DNA of 64,000 nt, taken from Alopecurus myosuroides. Lineage: Eukaryota; Streptophyta; Magnoliopsida; Poales; Poaceae. The stretch covers positions 49,849,827-49,913,826 of the forward strand of contig CM054063.1 of assembly GCA_028641055.1 (NCBI GenBank), in the 5' to 3' direction. The translations under genes were made by a program, and so were the position numbers. Positions 1 to 10,700 of the stretch are shown here, piece after piece (within the stretch, counting starts at the first letter, position 1; each line of letters begins with the position of its first letter). The notes below the pieces were generated by a model. That model saw only the letters and a list, made by a program, of their open reading frames with translations. It did no database searches and was not told the DNA's origin.

Positions 1-1058
1 GCTGTCCATGCGGAATCTCCATTTAAACTGTGAGTTATAGTACCTGCCAGTAGTCCCGTTTCAAACAAAGAAAAGAATCCGTTTCAGAAAATACCTGCCA
101 GTGATCAGAGACAGGCAACAAACGATGCCATTACCCCGTGGAAAAACCACATCGGACATGCACCGCAAGCAAGAAAACACGCGTCTCATACAGGAAAACA
201 ACAGAGCTATCAAGTTTAGAAGGGAACACTGGTTTTGGAAGAACTTTACCCTTTATTGGCTTCACATGGATTCTCTGTTGGTCATTCAGACTATAGGTAG
301 AGTACTATTGTTTTGAGGATGCTAAGTGTATTATGGTAGTTGGGAAACTAAATTCAGAGGCAAAATTGCACAACAAGATGTTCCAGATAAACATATATTA
401 CTCTCATGTACTTCCTGAGTAGGAACATTATTACCAACGGTAACTGAGATGAAGAAACAGGAATCAGATAAGGAATCAGATAAGCTTTACTAGATATGCG
501 ATTGGAGATACCAGGGAGCACACAAACAACATAGTTTTAAATCATGTCCTGGGCTTTTACAACCATAGCGCACTCTTTGAAATTTTACAACCATAGCTAT
601 CAAATTTAGAAGGCAACACTAGTTTTGGAAAAAACTTTTACCCTTGATTGGCTTCACGTGGATTCTCCATTTTCTTTCAGAAAAAAAAGGAAAAGCGCTT
701 ACTGTGATTCTCTGTTGGATGATTCAGACTAAATACTGTAGCACCTAAAATAAAAAACGCAGAGAGGACAGAGGACAGTGAATTATGAGAATTTAACAAA
801 AGAAAAAACTCAGAGAGGACAGAGCACCTAAAAGATTTTTTTTGCAGGTTCCTTAGGGATGCAACAGTGTTCTTGCAACAGATTGTGTTCTATGAAAAAA
901 CACCACAGAAGATGTCCAGTTTGAGGTGATTTAAATAAGTCTGACAGCCGTTTTGTTGTTTGCTTTTTTATTTCAGGGCATTTTGAGATAACAAAAAATT
1001 CTTTTCATTCCTTGCAACCATGATATGCTCTCTCTTGCTTTGCATTATGTAAATACAG
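1..1058. other. 5' region of the transposase gene, no confident coding exon
   Basis: This A/T-rich stretch lies upstream of the first secure exon of the FAR1-like gene. A short motif around an actaggtttt/ttcacatgg-type sequence recurs (about 190-260 and 595-665), so part of it is an imperfect direct duplication. A possible first coding exon lies at 859-918 (ATG at 859, 20 codons, Cys/His-rich) and would join the 1059 exon in frame, but its donor (gtttga) is weak. An alternative donor at gag/gtgatt falls after a stop in that frame. Nothing else here supports a gene. Confidence 0.4.
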
Positions 1059-4000
1059 GAAGGTTTCTCATTCACGGGTCTGCTGGAAGGTGAATATGAT
1101 ACCGATTACACTCCGTGTTTTAGTTCGCAACAGGTGAAAAATTTCTACCAAAAACAAAAACAGAAATAGACATTTGATTCACCATTCCATTATGCTTAAA
1201 GAAAAAAAAAAGTGCAACAACTACTGATATTTGCAGGTGCCATTCTGTGGAGGTGACAATGACTCTATAACACAATCGACCATGTACGCGACAAGGAGTG
1301 TGAATAAGGTAGGAAAAAAAATAAAGTACACATAAAAAGAAAAAAGAAAAATTATAAAAAAGAAGTCAGAGTACTAACCGGTGTATGTTTCTCTTGCAGG
1401 TTCATTTCTCTGACCATGGGAGTAGCTCGAGAGCATGTTCTGCAATGGATAAGAGTACAATGGATGAAGGCTCCGTACCTTTGAATGATGAAACTCATGT
1501 AAGTATTCCATAAAACCACTTGGCTCCAAAACAAGTGCTATTTAGAAAAACAAAACAAAAAAATGAAACCTCCCCTGTTTTGTGCAGGAATATGGATGTT
1601 ATAAACATACTACTGAGGACGATCCATGGGGGAGAACTTTGTTTGAAGATGTGGAGTTTGATGAGGTAAAGAAAATTCGCAATGGCCTTCTGAAAAAAAT
1701 AAACAGTAAAACAAAAAACAAAAATAAAAAGACAACTAGGAAAATTTAAAAGAAGGAAAACTCGCTTGTGCAGGTAATCCATCGTGCGCACAGTTCAGAT
1801 GGGCGTGGTGGCTTTGATGAGCAAGATCATGCAGATGGTGGTCAGGATGGAAACGACGACATCGATGATCCTATTGAGGGGTGCTCAGAGAAAGGAAATG
1901 AATTAACTGAGAAGGATATTGATGACTTCCTTGAAGATGAAATGGATTCAGATGAGGTTGTAGCAGCATCAGAAATAGAGAGAAGCTTGAAACCTGAGGT
2001 TGGCATGGTTTTCAAATCAAGAGATGAGGCACATAAAATTTTCAACTTGTATGCATTTGCAACGGGCTTCTCAATAGTCCTCTCTTCTGTCTACCGTACA
2101 ACAAGCAAAAAAAGGAACAATGAGATAACAAGGGTCACTATTAAGTGCAACAGGTTTGGGAGAAGGACTGAAAACGACAACGATGATCAACTTCCACAAA
2201 GACAAAGCACAGTTATTGTGAAAACAGACTGCAAGGTTGAAATGATTGTTACTGAGAAAGATGGTGTTTGGACAATCAAGACATTGAACCTCAATCATAA
2301 CCACAGCCTAGACCCGCACAGCAGGTTCTTTAGGTCTCATTCCGGCATGTCTGTCGAGGAGAAAGCAATGATAAGGTCCTTGAAAAACAGTAACATACCA
2401 ACTAGGCAGATAGTATCGGTGTTGTCTTATCTCAGGGGAGGTTCAGACCAGCTCCCTTACAACAAGAAAAAAGTCAGCAATTATGGCACAACAATTAACA
2501 GAGAGCTTAAGAACAGTGATATGATGGAGGTATTGGCGTTCTTCAGTAAGAAACGGTCCGAAAATCTTGGATTTTACTACTCGTTCCAAGTTGACAAAAA
2601 TAACAAAGTGCAAAGCATACTGTGGGCAGATGAAAAAGCAAGGACATACTATGAAGTTTGTGGAGATTGTATTAGTTTCGACACTACATTCCTCACAAAC
2701 AAATACAACCTGCCATTCGCACCCATTGTAGGGATTACACCACATGGAAATACCTATCTGTTTGGTTGTGCTCTAGTTGGAAATGAAAGAGCAACATCTT
2801 TTAGGTGGATTTTCAGAGAGTTTGTTGCAGCTATGGGGGGCAAACATCCACAGACAATAATAACTGACCAAGATCGCACAATGAGGACGGCAATAGAAAT
2901 TGAACTACCAAATACTATACACAAGTCTTGCTTGTTCCATATCAAGAGTAAAGCCGAAGACAAACTAGGAAGTACATTCAGAGTGAATGAAGGTCTCTAT
3001 GAGGAATTTCAGGACATAATTGACAACTCTCTGACAGAGCATGAGTTTGAGTTTTTATGGCAGAAAATGATGGAGGAACACAAAGTTGGGCACATAAAAT
3101 ATTTTCAAGACTTGTGGGCTGCAAGGAAGAGATATGTCCCTGTGTACTTTAAAACCAATTTCTTTCCATTCTTACAGACAACAGCACGCAGTGAAGGGAC
3201 AAACTCTTTGTTCAAAAAAGGGGTTGGTGCAACCTACAGTGTGACAAGTTTACTAAGAGAATATCGGAGGATAATGGATTCGACACATTCTAGGGAGGAT
3301 GAAAGTGAACACAAATCAAGGCACAAGAAGGTTTCTCAGCGGACTTTCATAACTAAATATTACATAGAGATGCAAGCGCATGATCTTTATAATCACTACA
3401 TATTTCGGAAATTTCAAAAAGTTCTAAATGATGTAACAAGGCTCCAGGTAAGAGAAGGATCGAATGGTGGGTTGTACCTTGTGTTCCAGGCCAAGAATTA
3501 TCCAATAAAGGAATATAGGCACAGAGAGTATGTTGTCGATGTTGACTTGGTAAAAGAAGAATATTCCTGCATCTGCTGCAAATTTGACAAGGATGGTTTG
3601 TTGTGCTCTCACATACTGAAAGTAATGCTTCATCTTGATATAGCTGAAATACCGGAGAAATACATAATAGACAGATGGCGCAAAAAAGGAAAAAGAATAC
3701 TTCCAAATGTGAATGATCAACAAGCTGCAGACAATGATACCCTTAGGTACAATGTGTTGTCGAGAAAACTTGTACCAACAATCTCAAAAGCGTCAAAAGG
3801 CAGGAGGAAATACGAATACCTACTCAAAGAAATAGACAGAATTGATGAGGTGTTGTCAAAGATGGATGATAATTCAGAAGACAATGCTGATGAAGAAAGC
3901 ATCGATACAAGAACAATGACCAACTTTGCAACAATGTCAGATGATGGAACCACAGACTCCGTTGTCAAGCTACTAGACCCCGATGTGGCAAATACAAAAG

Positions 4001-4152
4001 GCGGACCAAGAATGCTGACAATAAGGGAGGCGATAAAAGCGAACAAGTTTTACAAGTGCACTCACTGCGGTGACACTAACCATACAAGAAAAAATTGCCC
4101 CAACAAGCATTTGGAGTACAACCTGCCAAAAACAAAAAGGCAACGCAAGTAA
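1059..4152 (+). CDS. FAR1/FHY3-type MULE transposase, five exons visible, N-terminal exon uncertain
   Basis: The exons I place are 1059-1133, 1237-1308, 1400-1498, 1588-1665 and 1774-4152. All introns are phase 0 with GT...AG borders, and the reading frame stays open for 900 codons. The long last exon has no ATG at its start, so the upstream exons are required. It encodes, in order: an acidic stretch; a FAR1 DNA-binding domain (WRKY/GCM1-like zinc finger) with IKCNRFGRR, TDCKVEM and NHNHSL; a MULE transposase core with Asp at 2680-2682 (SFDTTF), Asp at 2866-2868 (ITDQDR) and a likely catalytic Glu at 3193-3195 (RSEGTN); a SWIM zinc finger (CICCKFD..LCSHIL, near 3565-3620); and a C-terminal CCHC knuckle (CTHCGDTNHTRKNC). 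The family binds element termini and catalyses cut-and-paste transposition in the nucleus. Domesticated relatives (FHY3, FAR1) are light-signalling transcription factors. The location inside an element with a terminus at 14610 favours a transposase over a host FRS gene. The 5' end is unresolved. Confidence 0.85.
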
Positions 4153-4900
4153 AAAAAAGTTGACGAAGGTGAGTTTTAATTTCATATTCCGCCGCCTTCG
4201 AAAAAACACAACACCAAGAATAAAAGAAACAAATTTTTTAAAAAAATTAGCAGCGAGAAAAGTCAAACACAAAACCAAAACAAAAAATTGTTTTTCTGCA
4301 GGTATCCATAGTGTGAATGTAGCGCCCGGAGTGCTACCTAAGAAAAAAGGAGTACTCGAAGGAAGAAAACTTGCAACGACACAAGAACAAGTGAAGGGAA
4401 TTCACAGAATACTCAAGACATAGAAAATGGCAGTACTACAAGGTATGGTGTATCACTGTAATTACATAAAAAAAAGCTTTGGTGATCAGTGTGCTTGTTT
4501 CTATATTAGTACTTCTTTTACACTGACAAAAACAACTTTTATGTTGCAAAAAACAGGTGTGCGGATATCTAGTGGTGCGGTTGTGCTTTCAACAAGAAGA
4601 AGAAGAGACAACAAAACAGCCAAAAAGAGTTTTGAGTCTCCCTGTGCCGGTTTACAAAATCAGATAAATTGATGAAGAACAGTAGTGTTATTTTGATCAG
4701 TCGTGTTGTTTTCCATAAAATGTATATTGGGCAGTAGAAAGTGTTTGATATTGCCTTGATGTGCTGTATGTTTGTTAACCATTTCTTCAAATCAAATACA
4801 TACTCCTCTTGGTCACGTGCTAGTGCAACAAAAGACGTCCCTCTTGTTTCTATTATTTCTCTTGTTTCTCTTATTTCTCTTATTATACTCTAATGCTACA
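4153..4900 (+). other. 3' exons of the FAR1-like gene, with an in-frame coding extension past the TAA
   Basis: After the TAA at 4150-4152 the frame continues for five codons to a consensus donor (4168/gtgagt at 4169). The intron ends at a pyrimidine-rich acceptor (4301). Splicing G/GT keeps the frame open for 43 more lysine-rich codons to TAG at 4421-4423. A second intron runs from 4443 (gtatgg) to 4556 (acag), and a further exon starts at 4557. Read this way, the TAG lies 19 nt before its downstream junction, while the TAA lies about 157 nt before it. I infer that the gene once ended at 4423 and that the TAA is a newer, earlier stop. From about 4680 to 4900 I see only AT-rich 3' sequence with tttcttattt-like repeats. 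Confidence 0.5.
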
Positions 4901-5773
4901 AGTAACTTGTACTCCGTAGTAGTAGTTCTGTAACAATAAATAATGAACAAGGCTGCCTTTGGCAAAACACCACCGATGAACACCTACTCCCAAACAAAGA
5001 AACATGTTTCTCATTTCATAAATGTAGTCTTATAAGCAGACATTCCCACATGTATTTAGTGGCTTCATTTAGAAAAATCACCTACGGGTTCGGACACATA
5101 ACGTCAAAATGAGGAGTTACCTTCAGTACTCACACGTCAGACTCACTATACTACTAAAAAGACCTGATACGAAGACACGAACACTGACTATATGTTCCCA
5201 TTTCTTCTTCATAGAACAAAGCACATGGGAATTTACATTCCTAATTATTCTTCAGAATTTGACACAAAAAACAGGGATAAAAAGCTTCCTTCAGTTCTCG
5301 CACTCAAGACTCAATACATAACGACCCCAAAGTTATGACACACACATTAGCTAGAAAAATCAAACAAAAACGAGCAGACTGAATCGAGAATGACAAGAAC
5401 TAGACACACAAAAACTTCTGAAGAAAATACAAAAAATAGTGCGGAAATGACACACATAAGAGTGCAAGACATACACTGACGGGAAATAGACAAAAATTGA
5501 GATACTGAATCAGAGAAAGAAAAATGCAACACAAACACTTACTTCTGAAGAAAAAACATACACTGACGGAACGGAGACAAAAAATAAACCCGAGAGACTA
5601 AATTCAGAGAATGAATAGCCAGCGTATCCTTCAGAACCTTCAGTCAATATACTGGTCAATGCAATTTCAGACATCGGTTTAGATAGTCAAAACATGCGAG
5701 AGCAAAAACATATCAGCGGAAATCCCTTCAACATAACGCAGGAATGACCGATCTATCAGGAATGGCATATTAC
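4901..5773. other. non-coding spacer between the convergent MULE genes
   Basis: No reading frame with family character was found on either strand. Short direct repeats are visible: ggagttaccttcagtactc (5112-5130) and agcttccttcagttctcgc (5281-5299) head similar segments, and a gaatcgagaatgacaag-type segment recurs near 5381, 5510 and 5600, each followed by acttctgaagaaaa. This looks like degenerate local duplication inside the element. Confidence 0.4.
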
Positions 5774-6041
5774 CTCATCAATTTCAGGAAGGCCTCCAGT
5801 TTCACTTAACACTCTGTCTCCCGCCTTACCTTCCTTCTCTCTATCCTCAGCATATCGAAACAAAGTCCTAAGCACCTTGGAGCCAACGGCGATGGTCCTT
5901 GTCCTGCAAGAGAAACATACTAAAGGCTTAAGAGAAAATATAGCGAAGGCCTAAGACAGATGTAGCTGGTTAGTACCATCTTAGAGTGTCCGCAGGCCTG
6001 CCAGAAGAAGGTGTCGACAGAGACAGGAAGGTGCATCCAGG
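5774..6041 (-). other. orphan exon pair, unknown origin
   Basis: Two exon-like blocks lie on the minus strand: 5977-6041 (65 nt) and 5774-5903 (130 nt). Each has an AG acceptor and GT donor at its edges (donors gtacta and gtaata). Joined, they stay open: the first ends with TG and the second begins with G, completing a Trp codon. The joined peptide contains the segments FLSLSTPSSGRPAD and TRTIAVGSKVLRTLFRYAED. I do not recognise the family. It lies 1.76 kb beyond the stop of the Ulp1-type gene, in the same orientation. It could be an extra 3' portion of that transcript, a captured host fragment, or the remains of a third element gene. Confidence 0.4.
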
Positions 6042-7799
6042 CTAGGCAAAAACAATAGTCAAGATGTGTAAGAAGAAACCATGGAAATGCTAAACCTATA
6101 TAAAGGGGCGAAGATACACATGAACAATCGAGGAACAAAGAATGGGACAGAAGAACACGCAACCAGCCTTACATCAATATGATTTGTTCTAACACGGGCA
6201 ACTTCATCGCAAAAGGTCAGTCACGGTAGCAGATATCTTGTCTGAAGACGAACAATTTAACAATGGAAGGTTGGGTACTATAGCAGCCTTAACCCGAGAA
6301 TGGTTCAGAAGAACGATGAGCTTTTGTTTTTTTCAGATTAAAGGCAGCCACGGCAGGTGCAGGCACATGCGCCTGAATGCTAGACTAAACTACCTGAACA
6401 GAAAGGCCATCAAATCTAGGCTCAGTTCTCTCAAATGCTATGAAAGCCAGCATACAGATCTCTAGAAAAAATGAAGTGCTGAAAATTCATGAAAGAGCAT
6501 GATCCTCCTCCTTTTTTTTGGGCTTGGAACCGGATTTCCAACACAAGTATACATACAAAAAAATGGAGCAAGCGGGTTTACCCATTATAAAACCCCCAGT
6601 GTTTCCTGAAAAGATCCATTTCTAAAAAGATTTAAGATACAGATGGAAGAGGCTAAACAGAGGCACATCACAAATGACTCAATGAAATGAAAGGAAATAA
6701 ACTAAAAACAGAAACAGAATAAAGAGAAAGCAAATTCAAATAGCAAACGCATAAAGAAGAGGCAAAGAACATAAGCGCAATCAGAGGCACATCACAAATG
6801 ACTCAACGGAATAAAAGGAAAGACAGTAAATAACAGAAACAGAACAAAAGAGAAAGCAAATTCATATGCAACTATCAGATAAAATAATCATATTCAGATG
6901 GCAAACGGAGGAAAACATGGAAGAGGCATAAAACATAAGCACAATCAGAGGCCCATCACAAAAAAAGTGAATGAAATGAAAGGAAAGAGACTAATAAAAA
7001 GAAGCAGAATTAATAGAAAGCAAATTCATATGGCAAAAACAGTGGAAAAGTCATGCGCGGACAAGACAGAGAAAGAAAAGAGACAGTTACCAAGTTAAGC
7101 CCCTTATTTCAAAAAGAAATGACAGAAACAAAGTTAAGAGATGAATTGCATAATAACAAAGAGAAAGACAAAAGTTTAACACAAAAAGATAGCAATTGAT
7201 TCAAAGAACAACACTAAGAGACATATAAATATACAAAATACAAAATAAACAGAAAGACAGGTATTATAATTAGATTTATCCTCCTCCTTTACCCGGGCTT
7301 GGAACCGGCTACCAAAAAATTCAGAAACAGGGTAGGCGGAGTTATAAATCAAAAACCAAAAAAAAAACAAAAAATTTCAATTAAAAAATAAAAAAGGAGA
7401 GAAAATAGACAATCCAAGAGAATAGAAGGTACTGCATGAAATTAGACGAAGAGAAATAATCACATAAAGACTAGTTGTATCACTTCGAAAATTCGTTCAA
7501 TTCTCACACAAGAAAACTCAAAAAAATGTTACCTAGAAAAATCAACAAAAACAGGAAGACGGAATTGAGAAAGACAAGAACACAATAAAAGAGTGCAAGA
7601 CATACAATGAAAGACAGAAAAAATTAAATTAAATGAAAATTATAGATAGAGTACACAACATATACTTCGTTATAAAATAAATGTTGTAAGTAACAATAAC
7701 TGTTCGAGTTTCAACATATGCAACAAAAACAAAAAAACTATATATAAGCACAACGAATATACATGCTGATGCAAATTTTCAAGGACGTTTGTTGCAATT
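6042..7799. other. non-coding, A-rich region downstream of the Ulp1-type gene
   Basis: No supported gene. The plus-strand frame at 6238-6465 (75 codons) lacks any family signature and I do not call it. A segment atcctcctcc...gcttggaaccgg occurs at about 6500-6532 and again at 7278-7308, and the short tandem block at 6640-7045 sits between them. The area probably contains the 3' UTR and polyadenylation region of the protease gene. Confidence 0.4.
6640..7045 (+). repeat. three degenerate copies of a ~110-160 bp direct repeat
   Basis: Three segments begin with gaggc..a and continue with cagaggc(a/c)catcacaaa, then aaaggaaa(g/t)a, then gaaagcaaattcata or a close variant. They start near 6649, 6760 and 6920. 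Spacing differs between copies because of small indels, and the third carries extra bases before the core. No coding potential. Confidence 0.6.
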
Positions 7800-10700
7800 T
7801 CACACCTGCGAGTACAAAAATTATGTTATGCAAAAAACAAAACAAGGGGACGTACGTCAAAAATTAAAAGGGTAATGATACAGATAATTACATTGTTGTA
7901 GTAATCTGTAACTAGGCTCATGTCTGTCTCGTTGTGGCTCTGAAAATAAAGCTTAATGGCATACTGTATCCTTATGTTCATGATGTCATTGGAAGAGAAT
8001 AACTTCCTCATGTCAACGTCCGGCTTCCAAAGCTCCATGAATTTCATGCAAAAAACTCCACAGTCGTGCCTGCCGAAAATAAAGTACAAAAATAAAAGAT
8101 AAAAAATAAGACCCCAAGAACAAATAAAAACCAAAAAAAGATTGAGGAGACAGACACTCCAAAAACAAAACACAAAATTCTTACATAGAAGTTCCTTGCT
8201 TCGGAACATGGGGGTACATTGCTCTGAACTCGCCAAAATTCTCATTTTGACTAACGAATAGTTCCCACACGTGGATGAAATTGTCAATCTACACAAGCAA
8301 GAATAAAACAACTAAACAGAAAGGAAAATCTGTACCATTCCGCATGAAAAATAAATTTATAAGGAAAAATTCAAAAAAGGGGAGCGAGAAACAAGTACAT
8401 ACCAGTGTGTCCTTCTTCCGTACATGGAAATCGGAACCCTTGTCATGGAAAGAATCCAAAAAAACAAATAACTTGTACTTAAAATCAACACCAAAAACAA
8501 ACCAATGGCCGGAATTCACAATAGGGAAGAACAGCTGCATCAAAAAGAAAAACACAAAAAAATACAGATATTTCAGAGGGAGAAAAAGGACATAGCACAT
8601 GCAAAAAATAACTTGTTGACGGAAAACGAAAGAGAAAAAGGAGGGCATCTTTTTACCCTGTTGTCTGGAGACCCGAGATTTCGTCCTTTACTTGCTTTAG
8701 CAGCTCCTTCGAAGGTATTTCTTATGAGCGAGTCATTTGGAAAATCTTGGTACTTCAGAATAGCGTCCTGAATTAAAAAAAGAATGTACGATAAATCAAA
8801 ACAGCAAACAAAAACAAAAAATAAACAAAAAAATAAAGGATAGCAGAAAACGCAAAAATAGAAAAAAAACAACAACAACACATGAACACTTACTCCAATG
8901 TGAGGAAAGAAGTAGTGCCTCCCAGATACTGCAGGATGTTTCTCCTTGAAGAGCAAGCGATAGAAGCAAGTTAACAAAAAATTATCAACTTCACCTTCGG
9001 GTTTTAGCGACTCTCCGATAGACTGGTAGTTGCAGTGCACTTCGGGGTAAAGTACACCCATTGTTCTGAAAAATAAAAAAAGGTACATCTAGGAAACAAA
9101 AAAAATTAAAAAGCCACAAATAGATACGCAGATACAGCAGAAAACAAAAACTAAAAAAAATACTGACATAACAAATCTTACTTCATATGCGCATCGCTAT
9201 GTCCAAGCTCGATGATGGCGGAATAATTTATTATGTCATCATCGGAGACGGGGAACCTGCTATTTTGCTGCAGGGAGGTTTATGTCCAGTCAAAAGAGAG
9301 TTTAGAAAGCGATACTTCTGGCGTCCTTGGCCAATAATTCTGTTTTCACAATTCGTATCCTGCTGTTCGCGGAGGCTTGCCAAAGTTTGCTTGGACAACA
9401 TATTGTTATATGTGTTATCGTTTTTCTTCGCCAACTCACTGCACCTCCTTTTGAAGTCATTTGACCCATCAATCTGGAAGCAAAAATTGAATAACAGCTG
9501 TAATCAACGGGGGGAAAAAGATGCAGTAAAAACCAACAACAAAATTACAGAAAAGTAAACCATGGGGGGTGACAAAAAAAATACCCTATGTGTTATGGGT
9601 GAAACTTCCCCAACTAGAAATGGGACCTTTTTAGAACCGCATCCTTCAACTGGGTTGCATCGCCTAATGTTGAAATCCCCAGTACATGGCTTCGTTATTT
9701 TAATTTGTTTATTTTGTCCACGAAAAAAGAAAAAGCATAGTTAGCACAAGACAAAAAAAAGCAAAAAGAAAAATAAACAAAAAAACATCTAATAAAAATG
9801 AATCAACAACAAAAATAAAGAGCAGAACCTTCACGCATGGAGAATCAACCAAAATTGGTTGTGTGGCGGGGGACAAGTCTATGAAAGTTCCATTTCCTTG
9901 GATCTTTGTTTTCGTAGTGATACCAGTCAACAAATTTTCTTCATCCACTATTGATATCACATGGCATTTCCTGGACTTTACTTTCTTCAATACTTTCATT
10001 GGTGGTGCTGTTTTATTTTGGGGTGTGTGCGTGGGGGAAAAATAAAAACAGCCATAAAGAAAAATTTAATGTACACAAACCAAAAACAAAAAAGAAAAAA
10101 TACCTACACAAAATCACTACACACTCACCAGTCATAATGGGACCAGTAACTTTAGTTATCAAGCACTCAGGGGTGTCTGTACGCGTAGAAGAAAAGAAAA
10201 GCACATAAAATTGATGTAAGAAAACCAGTAACAACAAATAACCGCATAGAACATAGAAACTACTAAAAAATAGCTAAAATCAGATAAAAGGGACCCTTAC
10301 TTGGATCATTGCACAAGTTTGTCTCTCCTTGACTGACATCGTCACGTGCGTTCTTGGTTGTAGGCACTAGGTTCTGGAAATCTCCACCAAGAAATGTAAC
10401 AGCTTCTTTGCATGTATTAGAGTCAGCTGCCTGCAAAAAGAAAAAAGGACAAAAAATCTTTATTGGTTTAAAACACGGAAAAGATATGCTCAAAAATTGA
10501 AAATACATAACAAAAACTAAATGGAGGAGGAAAAAGAAAATCTAGGGCAAGTTAACAAATACATTAACATCCGTGTGGGCAGATTTCTTCAGTTCGAAAA
10601 TTGGTTCATCGTCGATAGCCTTTTGTCCAGGTGGATTCATATTCGATCTTGATTTGCACAAAAACTCAAGCAGCCTGTTGACAAGGAGTTGCTGTTTTTG

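Noticed and set aside
1..40. Left MULE inverted repeat at the window start
   Set aside because: gctgtcc...gcgg loosely resembles part of the right terminal region, but the match is short and the end motif is absent.
6238..6465. 75-codon plus-strand frame starting at a TTG-type start
   Set aside because: No family motif, no splice or promoter context, and composition like the surrounding non-coding sequence.
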